Assembly (NCBI GenBank): GCA_009693305.1
Contig: SHXN01000004.1
Span: forward strand, 1-35,947
DNA from: Limnohabitans sp.
GTDB taxonomy: Bacteria; Pseudomonadota; Gammaproteobacteria; Burkholderiales; Burkholderiaceae_C
Direction of reading: 5' to 3'
DNA length: 35,947 nt
The position numbers and the translations under genes are program-made. This document shows positions 1-8,509 of this stretch, in pieces. The first letter of the stretch is position 1, and the number at the start of each line of letters is the position of its first letter. A model generated the notes under the pieces. The model was given only the letters and a program-made list of their open reading frames with translations, was not told the origin of the DNA and did no database searches.

Positions 1-233
1 TGCAAATGCGTCACCATGCCCCAAGCGCGACTGAGTCGCTCGGTTGCAACGTCTAAGGTGTGCGCTAAGTCATTCCATGTGGCTGGAAAATCGGGCTCAG
101 TGACCAAGGTCAGTGCAGCGTTGCAAATATAGAGTAAGTCGTCGATGTCGGATTCAATGTGTTCGGGTTCGATTTCTGAAAAACGTGGCAATCCGGAAAA
201 GTCTAATAAAGGGTTTAGTATTGTTGAGTTCAT
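1..233 (-). CDS. prlC: Oligopeptidase A / M3 family metallopeptidase, N-terminal part (truncated by window edge)
   Basis: Reverse-strand ATG at 231-233 opens MNSTILNPLLDFSGLPRFSEIEPEHIESDIDDLLYICNAALTLVTEPDFPATWNDLAHTLDVATERLSRAWGMVTHL, open to the window edge. It resembles the M3 oligopeptidase A N-terminus (LLDFSGLPRF..I.PEHI) and follows folD closely. It is missing from the ORF track because it is cut by the edge. Confidence 0.75.
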   Translation of the reverse strand, partial: MNSTILNPLLDFSGLPRFSEIEPEHIESDIDDLLYICNAALTLVTEPDFPATWNDLAHTLDVATERLSRAWGMVTHL

Positions 234-237
234 AGAT

Positions 238-1089
238 TCAGTGAATATTTTTTTGAGCTGATTGCAAGGTATTGGCTAATAACAGAGTGATGGTCATAGG
301 GCCAACGCCTCCGGGCACGGGGGTGATGTGACTGGCAACTTGTCTGACGCCTTCAAAGTCGACGTCGCCACACAACTTGCCTTCGTCGTTTCGATTCATT
401 CCCACATCTAATACGACTGCGCCAGGTTTGACCATATCGGCGGTGAGAATATTTCTTTTGCCAACAGCGGCAACAATGACATCGGCTTGTAATGTGAGTG
501 CTTTGAGATTGTGGGTTTGGCTGTGGCAAATGGTGACGGTTGCGCTTTGTTGCAAAAGCATCATGGCCATGGGTTTACCGACGATGTTGCTGCGACCGAT
601 GACAACTGCATGCTTGCCTTTTAAATCATAAGAGATGCTCTCGAGCATCTTCATACATCCATGAGGCGTACAAGGCCAGTAACCTGGTAGCCCTGTTATT
701 AATGCGCCGGCACTGGCAACATGAAATCCATCGACATCTTTGTCGGGTGAAATGGCTTCAATCACGCGTTGGCTGTTGATATGGGAGGGCAGTGGCAATT
801 GAACCAAGATGCCATCAATTTTTGGGTCTTGATTGAGCGCATGCACACGCGCCAATAATTCTTTTTCTGTAGTTTGTGCATCGTATTTTTCTAACAGCGA
901 ATAAAAACCGACATCTTCGCAAGCCTTCACTTTGTTTCGCACATAAACCTGACTGGCAGAATCTTCGCCAATCAAAATAACGGCCAATCCCGGTTGAACG
1001 CCTTTTGCAACCAGTGCAGTGACTTGTTGAGCAATATCAGCACGAATTTTTTTAGAAAGAAGATTGCCGTCGATGAGTTGGGCTGTCAT
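238..1089 (-). CDS. folD: Bifunctional methylenetetrahydrofolate dehydrogenase / cyclohydrolase
   Basis: ORF with FolD motifs ([36 protein letters not shown]). The start is set at [11 protein letters not shown] (ATG ending at 1089), not the longer upstream Met. Confidence 0.95.
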   Translation of the reverse strand: MTAQLIDGNLLSKKIRADIAQQVTALVAKGVQPGLAVILIGEDSASQVYVRNKVKACEDVGFYSLLEKYDAQTTEKELLARVHALNQDPKIDGILVQLPLPSHINSQRVIEAISPDKDVDGFHVASAGALITGLPGYWPCTPHGCMKMLESISYDLKGKHAVVIGRSNIVGKPMAMMLLQQSATVTICHSQTHNLKALTLQADVIVAAVGKRNILTADMVKPGAVVLDVGMNRNDEGKLCGDVDFEGVRQVASHITPVPGGVGPMTITLLLANTLQSAQKNIH

Positions 1090-1115
1090 GTGTATCGATC
1101 TCAGGGTATGTAATG

Positions 1116-1137
1116 AAAACGCCCACATGAGCGGGCG
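1116..1137 (-). terminator. Rho-independent-like terminator after the response-regulator gene
   Basis: On the - strand CGCCCGC-TCAT-GTGGGCG (7-bp stem with one G-U, tetraloop) is followed by TTTTC. It lies between the response-regulator stop and the folD start. Confidence 0.6.
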
Positions 1138-1155
1138 CTGATCAGGTTGCGTAGT

Positions 1156-1782
1156 TTATGTTTTGGTTCCTGTCGGACCTAATGCTATTTTAAGTAAATC
1201 TGCCACGGTATTGGCGTTTAATTTTTCCATGATATTGGCGCGATGCGCTTCAACGGTTTTAATACTGATACCTAAATCATCTGCAATTTGTTTGTTAAGA
1301 CGACCTGCGACGATTCGCTCGAGCACTTGAGCCTCGCGTGAAGTGAGTTTGGCCATCAGTGCATCGCGATTAGCCGCTAATTGGTAGTCTGCAAAAGACT
1401 CTTTGGCTTGTTCGAGCATGCGTTCAACGAGCGAGACCAATTCTTCTTCTTTGAATGGTTTTTGTATGAAGTCCATGGCACCTTTTTTCATGGTGTCAAC
1501 TGCCATCGGCACGTCGCCATGTCCCGTAATAAATACGATGGGCAATGGTGAATTGCGTTCCACCAATCGATCTTGTAATTCAAGACCCGTCATGCCGCCC
1601 ATGCGAATATCAACAATTAAACAAGCGACTTCTTTGGGGTCGTATCGATTTAAAAATGTTTCAGCAGAATCAAAGCAACGAACGCGATAGTCTTTGCCCT
1701 CTAACAACCACTGCAAAGAATCACGGACCGCTTCATCATCATCGACGATGTAAATAGTGCCTTTTTTAGGAATCAAACTCAT
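1156..1782 (-). CDS. Two-component response regulator, FixJ/LuxR type
   Basis: N-terminal receiver (IVDDDEAVRDSLQWLL, IVDIRMGGMTG, TGHGDVPMAV, K in FIQKPF) plus C-terminal LuxR HTH (LTSREAQVLERIVAGRLNKQIADDLGISIKTVEAHRANIMEKL). Confidence 0.93.
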   Translation of the reverse strand: MSLIPKKGTIYIVDDDEAVRDSLQWLLEGKDYRVRCFDSAETFLNRYDPKEVACLIVDIRMGGMTGLELQDRLVERNSPLPIVFITGHGDVPMAVDTMKKGAMDFIQKPFKEEELVSLVERMLEQAKESFADYQLAANRDALMAKLTSREAQVLERIVAGRLNKQIADDLGISIKTVEAHRANIMEKLNANTVADLLKIALGPTGTKT

Positions 1783-1817
1783 TGAAAACTCCGAGTAACT
1801 GGGTATAGCGCTTATGA

Positions 1818-4337
1818 TTAGGAAGACAAATGTTCAGTCCAAGCAGGGAGCCAAAAGGAAAACTGACATCCAATGATTTCTGTACGATTATAAAGGTTCT
1901 CAGCCTGCATTCTTCCTTGATGGGATTCCACAATACTACGGCATAAATTCAGTCCAATTCCCATTCCTTCTGTTTTTGTAGAGAAAAATGCCTCAAATAG
2001 CCGGTTTAATACCTCGGGAGCTAAGCCTTTACCGCTGTCTGTCACCTTGAACAAAACAGCCGATTGCCCCTTGATTTCAGCGGGCATGACATGAAGTTGA
2101 ACCAAACGTTGGTGATGGGGTCGGTTGGCTAGATCGATGGACTCGGCGGCGTTCTTCAATAGATTGATCAAAACTTGTTCAATCAGGATGGGATCTACCA
2201 TGACTTGAGGCAGGTCGTGAGCAAAGGTGTAATTGAGTTTGATCATGTGTCTGCGAAGTTCGATATTGGCGAGTTCCAAGGCTTCTGTCACCATTTCAGT
2301 GATGTTCGATGCCATGCGGTTGGCTTCACTTCTTTTGACAAAACTTTTAATGCGCTGAATGATTTGACCTGCTCTTTGCGCTTGGTGTGCTGTTTTTTCT
2401 AATGTTTTAAGAAGTTCTTCATCCGATATTTGTTTGCCTTGAATGCGCGAGACCATGCCGTTGCAATAATTGCTAATCGCTGTGAGCGGTTGATTGAGTT
2501 CGTGCGCAACGCTGGAGGCCATTTCACCCATGGTGATGAGTCGACTGGCCGATTGCGCGCGTTCTGCTTGTAGGGCAGACTGCTCTTCGGCCAGACGTCG
2601 CGGGGTGATATCCGTTGCAATCACCATCTGCGCCAATCGTCCATCCACCCAATTGAGATATCTGGATCGAACTTCGAGCCATTTATTAAGTTCAGGGATG
2701 AAAATTTCCGCATTTTCAGTCAAGGTTTCGGTGATACCCGCCACTGGAAAACCTGCCAAATCATCGACTGAATCATTTGCGTTGGATGATTTTGTTTTGG
2801 ATGTTCCTGCTTGCTTCACCATTTGTAGATGGCCTTCGCTGAGATTGCCAAACCACAGTCGATACAGTTTGTTGGTGAATAAAAGCTCGGAGCTTCCCAA
2901 AGGGGCGACCGAGACCGACGCGTCCAATGCTTCGAGTACTTTAGTGAATCGTTTATATGAAGCGGTGAGTTGTTCTCGAATTCGATTAGGTTCTGTGATG
3001 TCGGTCATGGACGTCATCCAACCCGTGTGCTTCGATCGTGCGTCAACCAAGGGCGAAACATACAAGCGCGCATCAAATACCGTTGCATTTTTTCTTTTGA
3101 CGCGCACTTGAAATCCGGTCGACGTGGTTCTGCCTTGTAATTCGTCGGCTAATTTACTGGTTAATATTTCTTTGTCCTCATCGGGCCAATACGGAAAAGG
3201 GGGCATTAGACCCACCAACTCTGCTTCGGTCCAACCCGTCATTTGACAAAAAGCAGTATTCACATAAGTAATCTTGCCGTTCAAGTCCATGGCCCGCATG
3301 CCAGTCAAAATTGAGTTTTCCATCGCCCGTCGAAAATTAGTTTCTGCAATCAACGCTTGCTGCGCTTGCAGTCTTCGACGCGTGTGTCTCCAGGTTCCGA
3401 TGAGAAGCCAAATGGTGATGCCACTGAGCGCCATCACAAGCCAAAACATACCGTTTGCAATGAGGCCTTGTGAAGTTCGGTAAATTTGGGCTCTTAAATT
3501 CAGGCTATTGCCAACAGGCGACACGGGAATGGTGAACTCAAAAGTTTTATTAGACCAAGGGAGGAGTGAATTTTTGCGATTGATCGAGGAGATCGATTGA
3601 CCTGCAAGAATATTTCCTTTGCCGTCTAAAAAAGCAACCGCATGGTGCGATCGAATGTCGGTTGGGATGGTGTATCGAAGTAATCCATCGATCGAAAAAT
3701 CAGCCATTACCACACCTTCAAATTTGGAGTGCATGGAGATGGGTAAGTGCAACTCCAAAATGCTCTCTATACTTTGCCCTTTTGTGTTGGAATAAACAGG
3801 CTCTGAATAAACTGAAATCTTTAAATCTTTTGCAAGATTGAATGTGTTGATGGTCTCCAGTTGTTTTAATTTCTTACCCACAGAGTGCATTTGATTGAGT
3901 TGCACAGATGGCGCTGAAAAACTAGACTTGATTCGTTGGTTTTGATCGATCCAAGTGATTGCGTTTATTTCAGGATATTGTGTAACCAAGCCTTGAGATT
4001 CTTTGATGAATTCTTCGGGGCCGATTTCTTTATTGGATATTTCTCTTGCGATGCGCATCAATTGCTCTTGTCGTTCCAGCAATTTCAATCGCAGTTGTTG
4101 CTGTGCGTATTCAAGCTCGCGTTGCGCGCTTTCTTGTTCTCTTTCGATCTCTTCAACTCGAAGATAGGCAATCGTCACAACAATGGCCACAAAAAACAGG
4201 GTGACCGCGCCCAATGGGGCAAGCAAAGCCAATCGGTCTTGATGGCTCGGGCTTTGGACTCGCCACCAATTCAGCCACTTTTGGTTTAGTTTTTTGGGAA
4301 TAGCTGATATTTGAGGGTAATTGAATTGCACAAGCAT
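1818..4337 (-). CDS. Membrane PAS-domain sensor histidine kinase
   Basis: Two hydrophobic segments (LLAPLGAVTLFFVAIVVTIAYL; GMFWLVMALSGITIWLLIGTW) flank a periplasmic region. PAS segments (MRAMDLNGKITYVNTAFCQMTGWTEAELVG), a HisKA H-box (MASSVAHELNQPLTAISNY) and HATPase N/G boxes (LINLLKNAAESI, DSGKGLAPE, GMGIGLNLCRSI) follow. Confidence 0.93.
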   Translation of the reverse strand: MLVQFNYPQISAIPKKLNQKWLNWWRVQSPSHQDRLALLAPLGAVTLFFVAIVVTIAYLRVEEIEREQESAQRELEYAQQQLRLKLLERQEQLMRIAREISNKEIGPEEFIKESQGLVTQYPEINAITWIDQNQRIKSSFSAPSVQLNQMHSVGKKLKQLETINTFNLAKDLKISVYSEPVYSNTKGQSIESILELHLPISMHSKFEGVVMADFSIDGLLRYTIPTDIRSHHAVAFLDGKGNILAGQSISSINRKNSLLPWSNKTFEFTIPVSPVGNSLNLRAQIYRTSQGLIANGMFWLVMALSGITIWLLIGTWRHTRRRLQAQQALIAETNFRRAMENSILTGMRAMDLNGKITYVNTAFCQMTGWTEAELVGLMPPFPYWPDEDKEILTSKLADELQGRTTSTGFQVRVKRKNATVFDARLYVSPLVDARSKHTGWMTSMTDITEPNRIREQLTASYKRFTKVLEALDASVSVAPLGSSELLFTNKLYRLWFGNLSEGHLQMVKQAGTSKTKSSNANDSVDDLAGFPVAGITETLTENAEIFIPELNKWLEVRSRYLNWVDGRLAQMVIATDITPRRLAEEQSALQAERAQSASRLITMGEMASSVAHELNQPLTAISNYCNGMVSRIQGKQISDEELLKTLEKTAHQAQRAGQIIQRIKSFVKRSEANRMASNITEMVTEALELANIELRRHMIKLNYTFAHDLPQVMVDPILIEQVLINLLKNAAESIDLANRPHHQRLVQLHVMPAEIKGQSAVLFKVTDSGKGLAPEVLNRLFEAFFSTKTEGMGIGLNLCRSIVESHQGRMQAENLYNRTEIIGCQFSFWLPAWTEHLSS

Positions 4338-4488
4338 AGTTTAGTAATAAATAATGAAGAATCAATGCTTTTAAATTTTATATTGTGAAATTTATATTTA
4401 CTATTTGAAATTTTAATTAAAATGTAGGAAAATATGAACTTCGGATATAAAACCAGAAATAGAGCTTGAAACGAATAAGGAGCATCGC
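4338..4488. promoter_or_regulatory. AT-rich divergent intergenic region between the sensor kinase gene and aceE
   Basis: 151 bp between divergent starts, very AT-rich, with TGAAATTT direct repeats at 4386-4393 and 4406-4413. An AAGGAG-like Shine-Dalgarno precedes the aceE ATG. Exact promoter elements are not resolved. Confidence 0.5.
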
Positions 4489-7200
4489 ATGTCAGCACCA
4501 CCTCATGATTTAAAAACTTTCGCCATTAACGATGCCGATAGTCAAGAGACGCGTGAATGGTTGGACGCTTTAACTGCCGTCATTGCCACCGAAGGGCCTG
4601 AGCGTGCACATTTCTTATTAGAGCAATTGTTAGAGCATGCGCGAGAAAGTAGCATTGATATGCTGTTTTCTGCCAACACGGGCTATATTAATACGATTGA
4701 ACCCGATCAAGAAGAGCGTTGTCCAGGAAATATTGAAATAGAAGAGCGTTTGCGCGCTTATATGCGTTGGAATGCCATGGCCATGGTGGTCAAGGCCAAT
4801 CGACACAACCCAGAAGACGGTGGCGACTTGGGTGGTCATATCGGTTCATTTGCTTCATTGGCGCATTTGTTTGGCGCGGGTTTCAATCATTTTTGGCATG
4901 CTGAAAATGAAAATCATGGCGGTGATTTGTTGTTTATCCAAGGCCATGTTTCACCTGGCGTTTATGCACGTGCATTTCTCGAAGGTCGTTTAAGCGAAGA
5001 GCAGTTGTTAAATTTCAGACAAGAGGTCGATGGCAAAGGACTATCGAGCTATCCACACCCGAAGTTGATGCCCGAGTTTTGGCAGTTTCCAACCGTATCG
5101 ATGGGCTTGGGCCCTTTGATGGCTATTTATCAAGCACGTTTTCTCAAGTATTTACACGCGCGCGGCATTGCCAACACCGAAAACCGCAAGGTTTGGGTTT
5201 TTTGCGGTGATGGCGAAATGGACGAAGTCGAATCTTTAGGCGCGATTGGTTTGGCGGCGCGCGAAAATTTAGACAATCTTATTTTTGTTGTTAACTGCAA
5301 TTTGCAACGACTCGACGGCCCCGTGCGTGGCAACGGAAAAATCATTCAAGAACTTGAAAGCGGGTTTCGTGGCACAGGTTGGAATGTGATCAAGCTCATT
5401 TGGGGTAGCAACTGGGATCCTTTATTAGCCCGCGATAAAGACGGCGCATTGCATCGCGTCATGATGGAAACTCTGGACGGTGATTACCAAGCGCTTAAAG
5501 CAAATGACGGTGCGTACGTCAGAAAACATTTCTTTGGCAAAGACCCTAAAACATTAGAGATGGTTGCCAAGATGAGCGATGACGAAATTTGGAATTTGCG
5601 CCGCGGCGGTCATGATCCACAAAAAGTTTATGCGGCTTATGCAGCGGCAGTCAAACACAAAGGGCAGCCCACGGTTTTATTGATTAAAACCGTCAAAGGT
5701 TTTGGTATGGGTTCTGCAGGCGAGGGTAAAAACACGGTTCATCAAACCAAAAAACTCACCGACGAAGACATCAAAATTTTCCGCGATCGATTCAATATTC
5801 CAATCCCAGATAGCGATTTAGCCAAGTTGCCTTTTTATAAGCCAGCCGACGATACACCTGAGATGCAATATTTACATGAGCGTCGCAAAGCTTTGGGTGG
5901 TTATTTGCCGCATCGCCGTGTGAAAGCCGACGAGCAATTTACGGTGCCAGCTCTAGAAATATTCAAAGCGGTATTAGAGCCAACTGCTGAGGGCCGTGAA
6001 ATTTCTACGACGCAAGCCTATGTTCGGTTCTTAACTCAGTTGTTGCGTGATCAAGCCCTAGGGCTACGCGTGGTTCCTATTTTGGTTGATGAGGCGCGTA
6101 CTTTTGGAATGGAGGGATTGTTTCGACAAATTGGAATTTATAACCCTGCAGGCCAACAATACACGCCTGTAGATAAAGACCAAGTGATGTATTACAAGGA
6201 AGATAAGCAAGGTCAAATTTTGCAAGAAGGCATCAACGAAGCGGGTGGTATCAGCAGTTGGATTGCTGCGGCAACTTCTTATTCGACCAACAACCGCATC
6301 ATGATTCCGTTTTATGTGTATTACTCAATGTTTGGTTTTCAACGCGTTGGAGATTTGGCTTGGGCGGCGGGGGACATGCAAGCCAGAGGATTTTTGCTGG
6401 GCGGCACATCGGGTCGCACGACTCTCAATGGTGAAGGTTTACAGCATGAAGATGGGCACAGCCATATTTTGGCAGGCACGATTCCCAATTGCATCAGCTA
6501 CGACCCCACCTTTGCGCATGAAATTGGCGTCATCATGCAACACGGACTCAAACGCATGGTCGAAAAACAAGAAAATATTTTTTATTACCTCACGCTTCTC
6601 AACGAAAACTATCCCATGCCAGGCCTAGAAAAAGGGACCGAAGAGCAAATTATCAAAGGCATGTATTTGTTGCAAAAAGGCGAGGACACCAAAAAATCAT
6701 TGTGTGTTAATTTATTAGGGTCAGGTTCTATTTTGCGTGAATCGATTGCTGCGCGCGAATTGCTTACCAAGGATTGGGGCATCGCCGCTAATGTTTGGAG
6801 TTGCACCAGTTTTAATGAGTTGGCACGCGACGGCGCTGCCACCGAGCGTTGGAACCTGTTGCATCCCTCACAAAAACCACGCACAGCTTTTGTCATCGAA
6901 CAATTAGGTGCGTATGCAGGCCCCGTAGTTGCTTCAACTGACTATATGAAATCATTTGCCGATCAAATTCGTGCCTATATACCCAAGGGACGAACTTATA
7001 AAGTTTTAGGAACCGATGGTTTTGGTCGTAGCGATTTCCGCAAAAAATTGCGCGAGCATTTTGAAATTAATCGGCATTACATTGTGATTGCCGCACTCAA
7101 GGCTTTGAATGAAGATGGTGAATTGCCTCTAGAAAAAGTGGTGGAGGCCATTACCAAATACGGCATTCAAATCGACAAAATCAACCCACTGTACGCATAA
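4489..7200 (+). CDS. aceE: Pyruvate dehydrogenase E1 component (homodimeric type)
   Basis: 903-aa ORF with AceE hallmarks (GHIGSFASLAHLFGAGFNHFW, thiamine-PP motif GDGEMDEVESLGAI, GRTTLNGEGLQHEDGHSH). Confidence 0.97.
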   Translation: MSAPPHDLKTFAINDADSQETREWLDALTAVIATEGPERAHFLLEQLLEHARESSIDMLFSANTGYINTIEPDQEERCPGNIEIEERLRAYMRWNAMAMVVKANRHNPEDGGDLGGHIGSFASLAHLFGAGFNHFWHAENENHGGDLLFIQGHVSPGVYARAFLEGRLSEEQLLNFRQEVDGKGLSSYPHPKLMPEFWQFPTVSMGLGPLMAIYQARFLKYLHARGIANTENRKVWVFCGDGEMDEVESLGAIGLAARENLDNLIFVVNCNLQRLDGPVRGNGKIIQELESGFRGTGWNVIKLIWGSNWDPLLARDKDGALHRVMMETLDGDYQALKANDGAYVRKHFFGKDPKTLEMVAKMSDDEIWNLRRGGHDPQKVYAAYAAAVKHKGQPTVLLIKTVKGFGMGSAGEGKNTVHQTKKLTDEDIKIFRDRFNIPIPDSDLAKLPFYKPADDTPEMQYLHERRKALGGYLPHRRVKADEQFTVPALEIFKAVLEPTAEGREISTTQAYVRFLTQLLRDQALGLRVVPILVDEARTFGMEGLFRQIGIYNPAGQQYTPVDKDQVMYYKEDKQGQILQEGINEAGGISSWIAAATSYSTNNRIMIPFYVYYSMFGFQRVGDLAWAAGDMQARGFLLGGTSGRTTLNGEGLQHEDGHSHILAGTIPNCISYDPTFAHEIGVIMQHGLKRMVEKQENIFYYLTLLNENYPMPGLEKGTEEQIIKGMYLLQKGEDTKKSLCVNLLGSGSILRESIAARELLTKDWGIAANVWSCTSFNELARDGAATERWNLLHPSQKPRTAFVIEQLGAYAGPVVASTDYMKSFADQIRAYIPKGRTYKVLGTDGFGRSDFRKKLREHFEINRHYIVIAALKALNEDGELPLEKVVEAITKYGIQIDKINPLYA

Positions 7201-7216
7201 AGTCGGAGAAAAAATC

Positions 7217-8500
7217 ATGGCATCAATAGAAATCAAAGTCCCTGATATTGGCGACTTCAAAGACGTGGCAGTGATTGAGTTATTGGTTAAACCAGGCGAC
7301 ATCATCAAAGTGGAGCAATCCCTTGTCACGGTCGAATCAGATAAAGCTTCAATGGAAATTCCTTCTTCTGCAACTGGCGTGCTCAAAGAACTCAAAGTGA
7401 AGATGGGCGATAAACTCAATATTGGTGATTTGTTGGCTGTTATAGAAGTATCGGGCGAGGCAGTTGTTGCCACTCGTGCACCTGCCGCTGTCGTTGCGTC
7501 TTCTGCGCCTTCACCCGCTGCAACTGCTGTCACCGCTCAAGCACACCATCTACAAGAAATACCATCAGGTCAACTCCCGCACGCGTCACCATCGATTCGA
7601 AAATTTGCACGCGAGTTAGGTGTTCCTCTAAATCAAGTCAAAGGCTCGGGCAACAAAGGCAGGATCACACTTGAAGACGTTCAAAACTTTACCAGCGCAG
7701 TGATGTCGGGTGCGATGCAAACCAAAGCGCAACAAAGCAATGGATCTTCCGGCAACTCAGGCGCAGGACTTGGCTTAATTCCATGGCCCCAAGTGGACTT
7801 CGCCAAGTTTGGCCCAATAGAGCGCAAAGAAATGGGTCGCATCAAAAAAATCAGCGGTGCCAATTTGTTGCGTAACTCCATCATGATTCCTGCGGTGACC
7901 AATCACGATGATGCTGACATCACAGAATTAGAAGCATTCAGAATTTCTACCAATAAAGAAAATGAAAAATCGGGCGTCAAAGTGACGATGCTTGCATTTT
8001 TAATCAAAGCCTGCGTTGCAGCGCTCAAAAAATATCCCGAATTCAACAGTTCTCTCGATGGCGATGCGTTGGTTTATAAAAATTATTGGCACATCGGATT
8101 TGCGGCCGATACGCCCAATGGTTTGATGGTACCTGTGATTAAAAACGCCGATCAAAAAGGCATCTTGCAAATCAGTCAAGAGATGTCGGAACTCGCCAAA
8201 AAAGCACGTGAAGGAAAACTCAGTCCTGCAGAAATGACGGGCGCATCTTTCACGATTTCAAGCTTGGGTGGTATTGGTGGCAAATATTTCACTGCCATCA
8301 TCAACGCACCTGAAGTGGCCATCTTGGGTGTTTGTAAAAGCACGATGGAGCCCGTGTGGGACGGCAAACAATTTGTACCTCGTTTGATGTTGCCCTTGAG
8401 TTTGACTTGGGATCATCGCGTGATCGACGGTGCAGCAGCCGCGCGATTTAACGCGTTATTAGGTCAAACTTTGAGCGATTTTCGCCGCGTACTTCTTTAA
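7217..8500 (+). CDS. aceF: Dihydrolipoamide acetyltransferase, E2 of pyruvate dehydrogenase, one lipoyl domain
   Basis: Lipoyl domain (TVESDKASMEIPS), peripheral subunit-binding domain (ASPSIRKFARELGVPLNQVKGSGNKGRITLEDV), catalytic HRVIDGAAAARF motif. Confidence 0.96.
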   Translation: MASIEIKVPDIGDFKDVAVIELLVKPGDIIKVEQSLVTVESDKASMEIPSSATGVLKELKVKMGDKLNIGDLLAVIEVSGEAVVATRAPAAVVASSAPSPAATAVTAQAHHLQEIPSGQLPHASPSIRKFARELGVPLNQVKGSGNKGRITLEDVQNFTSAVMSGAMQTKAQQSNGSSGNSGAGLGLIPWPQVDFAKFGPIERKEMGRIKKISGANLLRNSIMIPAVTNHDDADITELEAFRISTNKENEKSGVKVTMLAFLIKACVAALKKYPEFNSSLDGDALVYKNYWHIGFAADTPNGLMVPVIKNADQKGILQISQEMSELAKKAREGKLSPAEMTGASFTISSLGGIGGKYFTAIINAPEVAILGVCKSTMEPVWDGKQFVPRLMLPLSLTWDHRVIDGAAAARFNALLGQTLSDFRRVLL

Positions 8501-8509
8501 GGATTGAAA

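Noticed and set aside
2494-3111. 205-aa ORF on + strand opposite the sensor kinase gene
   Set aside because: Fully antisense to a well-supported kinase ORF; Ser/Arg-rich shadow-like composition and no recognisable domain.
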